Positions 50,450 through 57,906 of a stretch of 64,000 bases of DNA are shown here, one piece after another. Source of the stretch: Streptomyces sp. NBC_01478 (GTDB taxonomy: Bacteria; Actinomycetota; Actinomycetes; Streptomycetales; Streptomycetaceae); the NCBI RefSeq assembly GCF_036227225.1, contig NZ_CP109444.1:6181501-6245500 (forward strand), written 5' to 3'. The translations under genes were made by a program, and so were the position numbers. The first letter of the stretch is position 1, and each line of letters starts with the position of its first letter. Below the pieces are notes generated by a model, which saw only the letters and a program-made list of their open reading frames with translations, searched no databases and was not told where the DNA came from.

Positions 50450-51616
50450 TCAGCCCGCGGCGATGCCCTCGCCGCCGACGGCACCCGGTACGACGACCGA
50501 GCCGATCGCGGTGAGCGAACCGTTCGCGCCGACCCGGAACTCGTCCACGACACCCTGGGCGCCGGTCTGGACGTACAGGTACCGCCCGTCCGAGGAGGCC
50601 GCCGCGTCCACCGTGCCGGCGTGGGTGGCCGTGTTGCCCAGGGCGGTCAACTCGCCCTCGGGGCCCACCCGGTAGCCGGACAGGGTGCCGCTGGCGGCGT
50701 TGGAGACGTAGAGGTGGTGTCCGGCGGTCACCGCCCAGCAGGTGGCGGTCTGGCCGGTCGGGACGGTGCCCTTCGCGGTCAGTCCGCCGTCGCGGCCGAC
50801 GGTGAAGGTGCCCACCGAGTTGGTGCCGGCCTCCGTCACCCGGAGCTGTCCGGCGGGGTCGAAGGCGAAACCGAACGGCACGGCACCGGGCGTCGCGGTC
50901 ACCACGGGACGCGCGGAGGGTCCGCTGTGCGCGCCGACCGGGAAGACGTCGATGCTCTGCCCCGAGGCCTTGGTGGTGACCACGAGCTTCGAGCCGTCAG
51001 GGGTGAAGGAGATCTGCCCGACGGCCGAAGTCGCCTTGTCCAGACCGAGGTCGCGGTGCCAGGAGTCCACCTTCACCAGGCGTTCGCCGGTCCGCACGAA
51101 GCCCTGGACGGAACCGCCGCCGAGCGTGTTGGCGACGTAGACCCGGTTGCCGTGGAAGGTGACGCTCACCGGGAAGCTCCCGCCGCTGGAGATCTCCTGG
51201 ACCCGTCGGAGGTGGGTGCCGTGCACGGCGAAGACGGTCACGGTGTCGCTGCCCGCGTTCACGGCGTAGAGCAACCGGTGGTTCCGGTCGTAGGCGAGCG
51301 AGCCCTGCGAGGCCAGGTGGTCGGCGACGGTGCCGGGGAGGATGCCGCCCTTGCCTCCGGTGGCGTAGACGCCCTGCTGGGCGAGGGTGCCGTCGGTGGC
51401 GCGGTCGTAGGCGACGACGGTGTTCGCGGTGGTGTCGTCGCTCTGTACGAAGACGGTCGAACTGCCGGCGTGGTGCGGGGAGTTGAGGCCTTGGTGGTTG
51501 TCTGCGGCACCGGCCGCGGGTGCGGCGAGGAGTGCTGCCGCGGCGACGGCCGTGCCGGTGGCGAGGGTGCGGGCGATGCGGGAGGCGCGGGGGGTGCGGG
51601 CCCTGTCGAGAGTCAT
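50450..51616 (-). CDS. Secreted beta-propeller protein (lactonase/YncE-like)
   Basis: This is a 388-residue exported protein. The signal peptide ends near residue 38 (AAAALLAAPAAGAAD). Repeating blades follow (YDRNHRLLYAVNAGSDTVTV, TFHGNRVYVANTLGGGSVQG, TPDGSKLVVTTKASGQSIDV, TAGHHLYVSNAASGTLSGYR, SSDGRYLYVQTGAQGVVDEF), as in 6-phosphogluconolactonase-like and YVTN propellers. Since it is exported, a binding or extracellular lactonase role is more likely than central metabolism. It is monocistronic. It is similar in fold to the lactonase at 3395-4468. Confidence 0.82.
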   Translation of the reverse strand: MTLDRARTPRASRIARTLATGTAVAAAALLAAPAAGAADNHQGLNSPHHAGSSTVFVQSDDTTANTVVAYDRATDGTLAQQGVYATGGKGGILPGTVADHLASQGSLAYDRNHRLLYAVNAGSDTVTVFAVHGTHLRRVQEISSGGSFPVSVTFHGNRVYVANTLGGGSVQGFVRTGERLVKVDSWHRDLGLDKATSAVGQISFTPDGSKLVVTTKASGQSIDVFPVGAHSGPSARPVVTATPGAVPFGFAFDPAGQLRVTEAGTNSVGTFTVGRDGGLTAKGTVPTGQTATCWAVTAGHHLYVSNAASGTLSGYRVGPEGELTALGNTATHAGTVDAAASSDGRYLYVQTGAQGVVDEFRVGANGSLTAIGSVVVPGAVGGEGIAAG

Positions 51617-51768
51617 GCGTGCGTACTCCTCTGTGCGGGACGGGAGAGCCGGCGGCGTCTCACGCATCGCCGGACGGTTCGCAACGCTAGACCGCGAGGA
51701 GGGGGTAAAACGGTCATAAGGTGCACTTTTGGGTTGATGTCCGGGGTCCGTAAGAATCACGGGTGGAA

Positions 51769-52200
51769 TCAGGAAGTCGGGGCTCGCCAAGGGGAGTTCG
51801 GACTCACGAGGGGGAGTTCAGTGGGCGCCGTACTGCCGTGCCTCGCGGGCGGCCGCGCGACGCCTTCGGTGAAGGGCTCGCCGTGGCCGGGCGCGTGATC
51901 GGGATCGTCCTCGTCCTCCGCACCCGCGCGGCAGTCCTTGCCGAAGAAGAAGCTCAGTACGACCGTGACGGTGGAGGTGACCGCGAGCCGCAGCGCCCAG
52001 GCGGCGGCGGAACCGTCCGCGATGGAGGAAGTGAAGTCGGGCCCGCTGAGCAGCGCGCTGCCCAGCGGGAGCGAGCCCGCGCAGCTCAACAGGTAGACCC
52101 ACAGCGGCGGTTCGTTGAAGGCGATGAGAACCGAGGCCGCGACGACCACGATCACGCTGAGTACGACGGTGAGCGAAGTGATGTCCATGGCCGTAAGCAT
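51769..52200 (-). CDS. Small membrane protein with acidic tail
   Basis: This 143-residue protein has three hydrophobic segments (SLTVVLSVIVVVAASVLIAF, WVYLLSCAGSLPLGSALL, AWALRLAVTSTVTVVLSFFF) followed by a cytoplasmic tail rich in Asp, Glu, Pro and His. ATG 52200 is used; an ATG four codons later is possible. It is divergent from the double-module histidine kinase, 105 bases away, and might be part of its sensing, but this is speculation. The family was not recognised. Confidence 0.6.
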   Translation of the reverse strand: MLTAMDITSLTVVLSVIVVVAASVLIAFNEPPLWVYLLSCAGSLPLGSALLSGPDFTSSIADGSAAAWALRLAVTSTVTVVLSFFFGKDCRAGAEDEDDPDHAPGHGEPFTEGVARPPARHGSTAPTELPLVSPNSPWRAPTS

Positions 52201-52305
52201 TCCGTCGGCCGGAGGTCGAATCGTCGGCGCGGGGGAGGAGTGGGTTCTCTACCTCGGGATAGAGACGCGCCCCCGTGACGTCCCGGGTGCCGCCGCCCTA
52301 CGCTC

Positions 52306-54729
52306 GTGCCCGATATGGAGACGACACGGGACTGGGCGCTTCCGGTGCTGCTCGTCGGCGTGCAGGTGGCGGAACTGGGTCCCGCGGCCCCGTTCCTGGA
52401 CGTCCGCACGCCGGGCCCGCTGGGCGTCGTGGGCCTGCTGGTCGCCGTCACGGTGGAGACCGTCGCACTGAGCCGACGCCGGCACACCCCCGTGCGGGCG
52501 CTCCGGTGGGCCCTGTGCGCATCGGCACTCGGCCAGGCGACGGCCTACGACGCCTACGCCGACCTCGGTCTGCCGGTCGCCGTCTACTCCGTCGCGGTCC
52601 GCTGCCCCGCCGCCGTCACCTCGCGGGCCCTCGCCGCGGCCGTGGGAGTGTCCTGGTCCGCGGCGGCCGTACGGCTCGGTCTCCACCCCGCGCTCGCCAC
52701 CCAACTGGCCATCGTGGCGGCCGTGTACGTCGTCTGCGCGGGACTCGGGCTCACGCGGCGCCAGTGGTCGGCGAGGAGACTGGCGGCGGCCCGCCTGCTG
52801 GCCGGGGCGGAGGAGAAGCGGCAGCGGGCGGGCGAGACCGAACGCGCCCGACTGGCACGCGAGTTGCACGATGTCAGCGCACACCATCTGACCTCGGTGG
52901 TGGTAACCGCCGACGTGGCACGCAGACTTGGCGACCGCAGGCCCGAACTGGTCGCGGAAGCACTGGAGTTCGCGGAGCGGACGGGCCGCGAGACCCTGAC
53001 GGCCATCCATCGGCTGGTCGCCGTGATGCGGGACGCGGGCCAGGCCGACATACGGCCGATGACCGGACGCATCCATGAACTCGTCGCCGGATTCGGCCGG
53101 TTGGGCCGCCCGATCGCCACCGAGATACCCGACGACCTGGCCGGCCCCGCCGCCGAGGCGGTGCACGGCATCGTCCGCGAGGCCCTCACCAACGCCCTGC
53201 GCCACGCACCCGGAGCGGCCGTCCGGGTTGTCGTACACCGAGCGGGCGGAACACTGGAGTTGACCGTGGACAACACGGCGGCGCGCGGCACGGCCGACTA
53301 TGCGGGCATGGGCTCCGGCCGGGGCGTCACGGGCATGCGGGAGCGCGCGGCGGCCGTGGCGGGAGAACTGACCGCCGGTCCGGCACCCGACGGAGGTTGG
53401 CGCGTCCACGCCCAACTGCCCGACACCACAGGGCCTTTGCCGTCCCCCGCAGGCCCCGGCCGACGCGGCTTCCCGCGTGAACGAAGACTCCGGGCGCTGA
53501 CGGACGGCGCGCTCGCGTTCACCACGACCGCGCTTCCGCTGGTCCTCCTGCTGACGGCGGCGGAGAGCTGGACACACCACGAAGGCACCACCGGCGCCGT
53601 GGCCGTCGGCCTGGTGTCCGCGCTTCTCGCCGTGCACGCGCTGCCGTTGCTGTGGCGGCGGCACGCACCCTGGCCGGTCCTCGCCGCGGTGCTGGCCACA
53701 GCGTGGCTGTGGCCGCCGGCCTGCGCATGGGCGCCACTGTCGGGACAGGTGTCCCCCTTCCTGGCGGGCGGCCTGCTGACCGAGACACTCACCGTCTACA
53801 CCCTCGGGGCCTACGGCCGCGGCGCCGCCCGCACCTGGCCCGCGCCGCTCGTGACCGCCGCAGCGAGCGCCGGTGCGCTGACCCTGACGGCCGCCGCCGA
53901 CGGCGCGCTGGCCGGCGAGCCGTCCTCGGTCCTCACCGTCGCGCTGATCGCCGTGGCGCTGGGCATGCTGCTGTGTCCGCTGTTCGCCCTGGCCTGGGGC
54001 GTGGGTCTGATCGTCCGCGCCCGACGGCTGCGCGCCGTGGCCCGCGACGACCTCGCCCTCGGCAACTCCCGCTGGGCGGCCCGGACCGCGGCGGGCGCGG
54101 AACGCCACAGGCTGGCGGCACGACTGCGGGACGCGGTGCTCCACCGCACCTCGGCACTTGTCCGACTCGCCCACGAGGGAAAGCTGGCGGAGGTCGCCGA
54201 CGAGGCCCGCGCGACGCTCGCCGCGATGCGGGAACTGCTGCACGAGATGAACGCCGTACAGGACGACGACCACGCACGCGTGGCCGCACCGACCGCGGCC
54301 GACGTCGAGGCACTCTGCCGGGCCGCGGGTCCCGCCGCTCGCAAGGTGACGGTGCGAGGCGTCCCGGAATCCGTCGCGGGTCTGCCGCAGGCGGTGATCC
54401 TGACGACGTACCGACTGCTGGAGACGGCACTCGGCGCGGGAGACCGTGACCCCGTCCGGATACGACTGAGGCGGGTACGGGACCGGGGAGTGGGACGGAA
54501 GCCGCGACGTCGTGGACGCCGGGGAGCGGCTCTGCGCCTCACGGTCACCGGCGTACGCCTGGCGGTGAACGGCCCGGCCGCCGAACGCCTACGGGCGCAG
54601 GCCACCGCCGCTCAAGCCCGCATCAGCTTCGAACAGGCCGGTACGGTAAGGGTGTTGCTGCCGCTGCCGGCCGGACCGAGTCGGGTGCCGGCCTGTGCCC
54701 AGGAGGTGTCCCCGTCGCCACACGCGTGA
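52306..54729 (+). CDS. Fused sensor histidine kinase with a second degenerate kinase module
   Basis: This is an 807-residue membrane protein. Module one has four to five helices, then a HisKA_3 domain (RARLARELHDVSAHHLTSVV, phospho-acceptor His) and an ATPase domain (REALTNALRHAPGA, GSGRGVTGMRERAA) ending near residue 375. Module two repeats the plan: about five helices (390-580) and a HisKA_3-like helix RLAARLRDAVLHRTSALVRL in which the H of ELHD is replaced by R, then a weak ATPase-like end without clear N- or G-boxes. The stop overlaps the response regulator start. Module two is probably regulatory. Confidence 0.82.
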   Translation: MPDMETTRDWALPVLLVGVQVAELGPAAPFLDVRTPGPLGVVGLLVAVTVETVALSRRRHTPVRALRWALCASALGQATAYDAYADLGLPVAVYSVAVRCPAAVTSRALAAAVGVSWSAAAVRLGLHPALATQLAIVAAVYVVCAGLGLTRRQWSARRLAAARLLAGAEEKRQRAGETERARLARELHDVSAHHLTSVVVTADVARRLGDRRPELVAEALEFAERTGRETLTAIHRLVAVMRDAGQADIRPMTGRIHELVAGFGRLGRPIATEIPDDLAGPAAEAVHGIVREALTNALRHAPGAAVRVVVHRAGGTLELTVDNTAARGTADYAGMGSGRGVTGMRERAAAVAGELTAGPAPDGGWRVHAQLPDTTGPLPSPAGPGRRGFPRERRLRALTDGALAFTTTALPLVLLLTAAESWTHHEGTTGAVAVGLVSALLAVHALPLLWRRHAPWPVLAAVLATAWLWPPACAWAPLSGQVSPFLAGGLLTETLTVYTLGAYGRGAARTWPAPLVTAAASAGALTLTAAADGALAGEPSSVLTVALIAVALGMLLCPLFALAWGVGLIVRARRLRAVARDDLALGNSRWAARTAAGAERHRLAARLRDAVLHRTSALVRLAHEGKLAEVADEARATLAAMRELLHEMNAVQDDDHARVAAPTAADVEALCRAAGPAARKVTVRGVPESVAGLPQAVILTTYRLLETALGAGDRDPVRIRLRRVRDRGVGRKPRRRGRRGAALRLTVTGVRLAVNGPAAERLRAQATAAQARISFEQAGTVRVLLPLPAGPSRVPACAQEVSPSPHA

Positions 54730-55388
54730 TGGTCGTGGACGACCAGGCGGTGGTCCGCGCGGGGTTCGCCGCCATTGTCGACGCGGAACCCGACATGACC
54801 GTGGTCGCCGAGGCCGGGGACGGCGCGAGTGCCGTCGAACTGGCCACCCGAGAGGCGCCCGACCTGGTCCTGATGGACATCCGGATGCCCGGCATGGACG
54901 GTCTGACGGCGACCCGTTTCATCACCGGGCTGCGGACGCGACCCCGGGTCCTGGTGCTGACCACCTTCGACCTGGACGTCCATGTGTACGAGGCGCTGCG
55001 GGCCGGCGCCTCGGGCTTCCTGCTCAAGGACGCCCGGCCCGAGGAACTCCTGAGCGCGCTGCGGGTCGTCGCCGCCGGCGAGGGCATCCTCGCCCCGGCC
55101 GTCACCCGGCGCCTCATCGACACCTACGCCCAGGGCACGCCCCCACCGCCGGCCGTCACCGGTGCCCTCGACGGACTCACCCCGCGCGAACGCGAGGTCC
55201 TCCTCCACATCGCCTCGGGCCTGGCCAACGCGGAGATCGCGACCGCCCTCGGCGTCACCATCGGAACCGTGAAAACCCACGTCAACGCCCTCCTCACCAA
55301 GCTGGGGCTACGAGACCGGGTACAGGCGACGATCCTGGCCTACGAGAGCGGGTTGATCCGGCCGGGCGGGGGGCCGTACGCCGACTGA
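54726..55388 (+). CDS. NarL/LuxR-type response regulator
   Basis: This 220-residue regulator from GTG 54726 overlaps the kinase stop, so it is the cognate partner. The receiver has VVDDQ, phospho-acceptor Asp in LVLMDIRMPGMDG, Thr in LTTFDLD and Lys in FLLKDARP. The LuxR-type HTH is LTPREREVLLHIASGLANAE followed by GTVKTHVNALLTKLGL. No repeated operator was recognised near it. The target genes are unknown. Confidence 0.93.
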   Translation: MMVVDDQAVVRAGFAAIVDAEPDMTVVAEAGDGASAVELATREAPDLVLMDIRMPGMDGLTATRFITGLRTRPRVLVLTTFDLDVHVYEALRAGASGFLLKDARPEELLSALRVVAAGEGILAPAVTRRLIDTYAQGTPPPPAVTGALDGLTPREREVLLHIASGLANAEIATALGVTIGTVKTHVNALLTKLGLRDRVQATILAYESGLIRPGGGPYAD

Positions 55389-55527
55389 CGCCTGTGTCGT
55401 GGCGCGCGGGCTTCCGTACGCGGACGAGGACATGGTGACGGTCGGGTCGATTGTGTGGACCGGCCGCGGGGGAGGGTGGGAAGGGGCAGGATTTCCGGGT
55501 GCTCGCCGACGGTCAGGGGGACCGCTC

Positions 55528-56226
55528 ATGCCGTACAGCTCCATGGAATGGCCCGCGCGCAGTCTGTTGGGGGTGCTGTCGCCGCCGGCGCGGCAGGAAC
55601 TGCTCGGACTGGGGGTGCCGAAGGAGTTCGAGGCCGGTGACGTGCTGCTGAGCGAGGGGGCGCCCGACCGGCACGCCGTGTTGCTGCTCTCCGGCTTCGC
55701 CAAGGTGACGGCACGGGTGGAGAACGGCGAGACCTCGCTGCTCGCCGTCCGGGTCGGCGGTGACACCGTCGGGGAGATGGCGGCCGTGGACGGCTCGGCG
55801 CCGCGCTCGGCCACCGTGACCGCCTGCGGTGCGATGGCGACGCGTATCCTCCAACCCGGCCTGCTGCACGAGCTGTTGATGCGGCGACCCGAGGTGTCCG
55901 TGGCCCTCACCAGGATCATCGCCGACCGGCTGCGCTGGGCCAACCGTCGGCGCCTGGACTTCCGGGGCTACCCGGCCAAGGTCCGGCTGGCCCGGCTCCT
56001 GGTGGAACTGGCCACTGCCTACGGCCGCCCGACGGAGGGCGGCGTGGTCGTCGGCTGCCTGCTGTCCCAGCCGGAACTCGCCGCCCTCACCGGGGCCGCC
56101 GAGACGACCGTCCACAAGGGCCTCAGGGAACTGCGCGGGAAAGGACTGCTGGAGACCGGATACCGCTCGACGACGATCCGTGATCTGGCCCGGCTCAAGG
56201 AGCTGGCGGACCTGCCGCCGGAGTGA
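55528..56226 (+). CDS. Crp/Fnr-family regulator with cyclic-nucleotide pocket
   Basis: This is a 232-residue regulator. Residues about 20-125 form the cNMP-binding barrel (EFEAGDVLLSEGAPDRHAVL) with phosphate-binding cassette GEMAAVDGSAPRSATVTA. The Glu, Arg and Ser used to bind a cyclic nucleotide are all present. The C-terminal winged helix is LSQPELAALTGAAETTVHKG. ATG 55528 follows GGGGG. It is tail-to-tail with a PycTM-like gene (10 bases) and near a nucleotidyl cyclase, suggesting that it reads the same cyclic nucleotide. Which nucleotide is not known. Confidence 0.87.
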   Translation: MPYSSMEWPARSLLGVLSPPARQELLGLGVPKEFEAGDVLLSEGAPDRHAVLLLSGFAKVTARVENGETSLLAVRVGGDTVGEMAAVDGSAPRSATVTACGAMATRILQPGLLHELLMRRPEVSVALTRIIADRLRWANRRRLDFRGYPAKVRLARLLVELATAYGRPTEGGVVVGCLLSQPELAALTGAAETTVHKGLRELRGKGLLETGYRSTTIRDLARLKELADLPPE

Positions 56227-56236
56227 CGGGGAACCG

Positions 56237-56755
56237 TCAGGCCAGCAGCGGCCGGGCCACCACCAGCAGCCCGGCGCTGACGCCCATCGTCGTCGTGCAC
56301 AGCACCGCCACGGTCAGGCACAGGTACTTGCGCACGGCCACCCGCGCGAGAAAACGGATCGTGCACGACAACTCCGCACGCAGCCGCTCCTCCTGGTCGC
56401 CGTGGCCCGCGGGCGGCAGGATGTCGGGCCCGGCCGAGAGGTGCACGAAGCTGTAGCGGTTGACGCCGTCGGGCCGCATCACCCGCGGGCGCAGGGCCGC
56501 GGCCAGGAACACGGCGCCGCCGAGCAGCCCGCACACGAACAGAAACAGCAGACTTCCGGCCACTACGCCTCGTATACCGCCGCCCTGCACGGTGTGCAGG
56601 GCCCGGCCGCTCCAGGACCCCGCCGTACCGACCATCGCGGCCTGTGCGGCGGCCAGGATCCCGGCCTTGGTGTCGGCGTGCTGATGTGTGGACTGCAGGG
56701 CGCTGAACATGTAGTGCTCGGGTCGGCTCTCCGGGGCGACGTTGTTGCGCGGCAT
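56237..56755 (-). CDS. PycTM-like (DUF5706) membrane effector
   Basis: This 172-residue protein has the Pycsar transmembrane effector layout. An N-terminal helix contains QSTHQHADTKAGILAAAQAA, the A/D-x-K-A-x-x-L signature before a first hydrophobic segment. A strong helix follows at 62-87 (VVAGSLLFLFVCGLLGGAVF), then a polar cytoplasmic loop of about 50 residues and a last helix at 142-168. AGGAGG lies seven bases before the ATG. Known Pycsar TM effectors depolarise or permeabilise the membrane when cCMP or cUMP accumulates. The cyclase lies 331 bases away in divergent orientation. Confidence 0.75.
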   Translation of the reverse strand: MPRNNVAPESRPEHYMFSALQSTHQHADTKAGILAAAQAAMVGTAGSWSGRALHTVQGGGIRGVVAGSLLFLFVCGLLGGAVFLAAALRPRVMRPDGVNRYSFVHLSAGPDILPPAGHGDQEERLRAELSCTIRFLARVAVRKYLCLTVAVLCTTTMGVSAGLLVVARPLLA

Positions 56756-57086
56756 ACGCGTTCCTCCTGCGGTGGGCGGTCCGACCGGGACACCAGTAAG
56801 CACCTGCCCGGAACGCGGGACCCCGCATTTATGCGGGATCCCGTATGACCGGTAATCGCCCTCGCCGTACAAGTACCAGCCCGTAACTTCCGTCTCCCGC
56901 AGTATGTTCCGCTCTCTTCCGCATCCCGTATTTCGACGGGGTCCCACCATGCGCGAGGCGTGTACGACTGGCGTGCCGGCGTCCGCGTGTCGTGTTCGGG
57001 GGAGCGGACGCCGGTCTGTCCAGTGCGTGCTCCTGGACGCACGGCCACAGAGCGTGACTCCAAGGAAATGAGCGGAGAGTTCGAAC

Positions 57087-57878
57087 ATGGCAACATTCGG
57101 TCGCAGACTGCTGCTGGCAGTGGACGCCAAGGGGTACGGCGGTGTAGACGTGCTGACGCAGCGTCAGTTCCAGGAGGCGATCCAGCGGCTGCTCGCCGAG
57201 GCCGCCGACGCGTCCGGCCTCGACCGGGAGCGGTGGGAGACGCAGGAAGGCGGCGACTCGGTCCTCGCGGTCCTGCCGGACGGGGCCTCCGAGCCCGACC
57301 TCGTCGATCCGTTCATGCGCCGGCTGGACGCCGGACTGCGGGCCTTCAACCACGGTCGGCTGCCCGAGGCGTGGCTCCGGCTCAGGGCCGCCGTGCACTT
57401 CGGTACGGCGTCGCCGGCCCCGACCGGGTTCGTGGGCCGGGCGCCCGTCGAGATCGGGCGGATCCTGGACAGCGCGGTGCTGCGCTCGGCGCTGGCCGCC
57501 GTACCGGACGCCTGTCTGGCACTGGCCGTCTCCGCGACCGTCTTCAACGACGTGGTGGGTGAGGCGTACACGACCTTCCGGGCACAGGAGTTCCGCGAGG
57601 TCCGGATCGCCGAGAAGGAGTACGTCGGGCGGGCCTGGGTCTGGGTGCCGGGGGCGGATCTTCGGGCGCTGGAGCTGGGCGGCGGGGACGGTGCCGCCGT
57701 GGCCGAGGGGGACGGTGCCGCCGTGGCCGGCGGGGGCGGTGAGGCCGTTGGCGACGGGGGTGGTGAAGCCGCTGCCGTGCGCCCCCCGAGTGCTCCAACG
57801 CCCACGGAGAACAAGGTGGTTACCGTCAACTACGGAACCATCCACACAGAACGTGCCGTCTTCGGGATCCACAACTGA
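57087..57878 (+). CDS. Diverged class III nucleotidyl cyclase with C-terminal signalling motif
   Basis: This is a 263-residue protein. Residues 8-195 follow the class III cyclase fold: RRLLLAVDAKGYGG (first metal Asp D13), QEGGDSVLAVLP (second Asp D57), AAVHFGTASPAP and GFVGRAPVEIGRILDS in place of the usual G-x-x-VN-x-A-x-R. The VN Asn is replaced by Glu, so activity or base specificity may differ from standard adenylate cyclases. Residues 198-240 are a Gly/Ala/Glu linker. The last 23 residues (ENKVVTVNYGTIHTERAVFG and three more) align without gaps to the N-terminal motif of the next gene product. It is first in a four-gene operon. Confidence 0.72.
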   Translation: MATFGRRLLLAVDAKGYGGVDVLTQRQFQEAIQRLLAEAADASGLDRERWETQEGGDSVLAVLPDGASEPDLVDPFMRRLDAGLRAFNHGRLPEAWLRLRAAVHFGTASPAPTGFVGRAPVEIGRILDSAVLRSALAAVPDACLALAVSATVFNDVVGEAYTTFRAQEFREVRIAEKEYVGRAWVWVPGADLRALELGGGDGAAVAEGDGAAVAGGGGEAVGDGGGEAAAVRPPSAPTPTENKVVTVNYGTIHTERAVFGIHN

Positions 57879-57906
57879 CGCCGATCGAACCGAGTGACGG
57901 CTGAGA

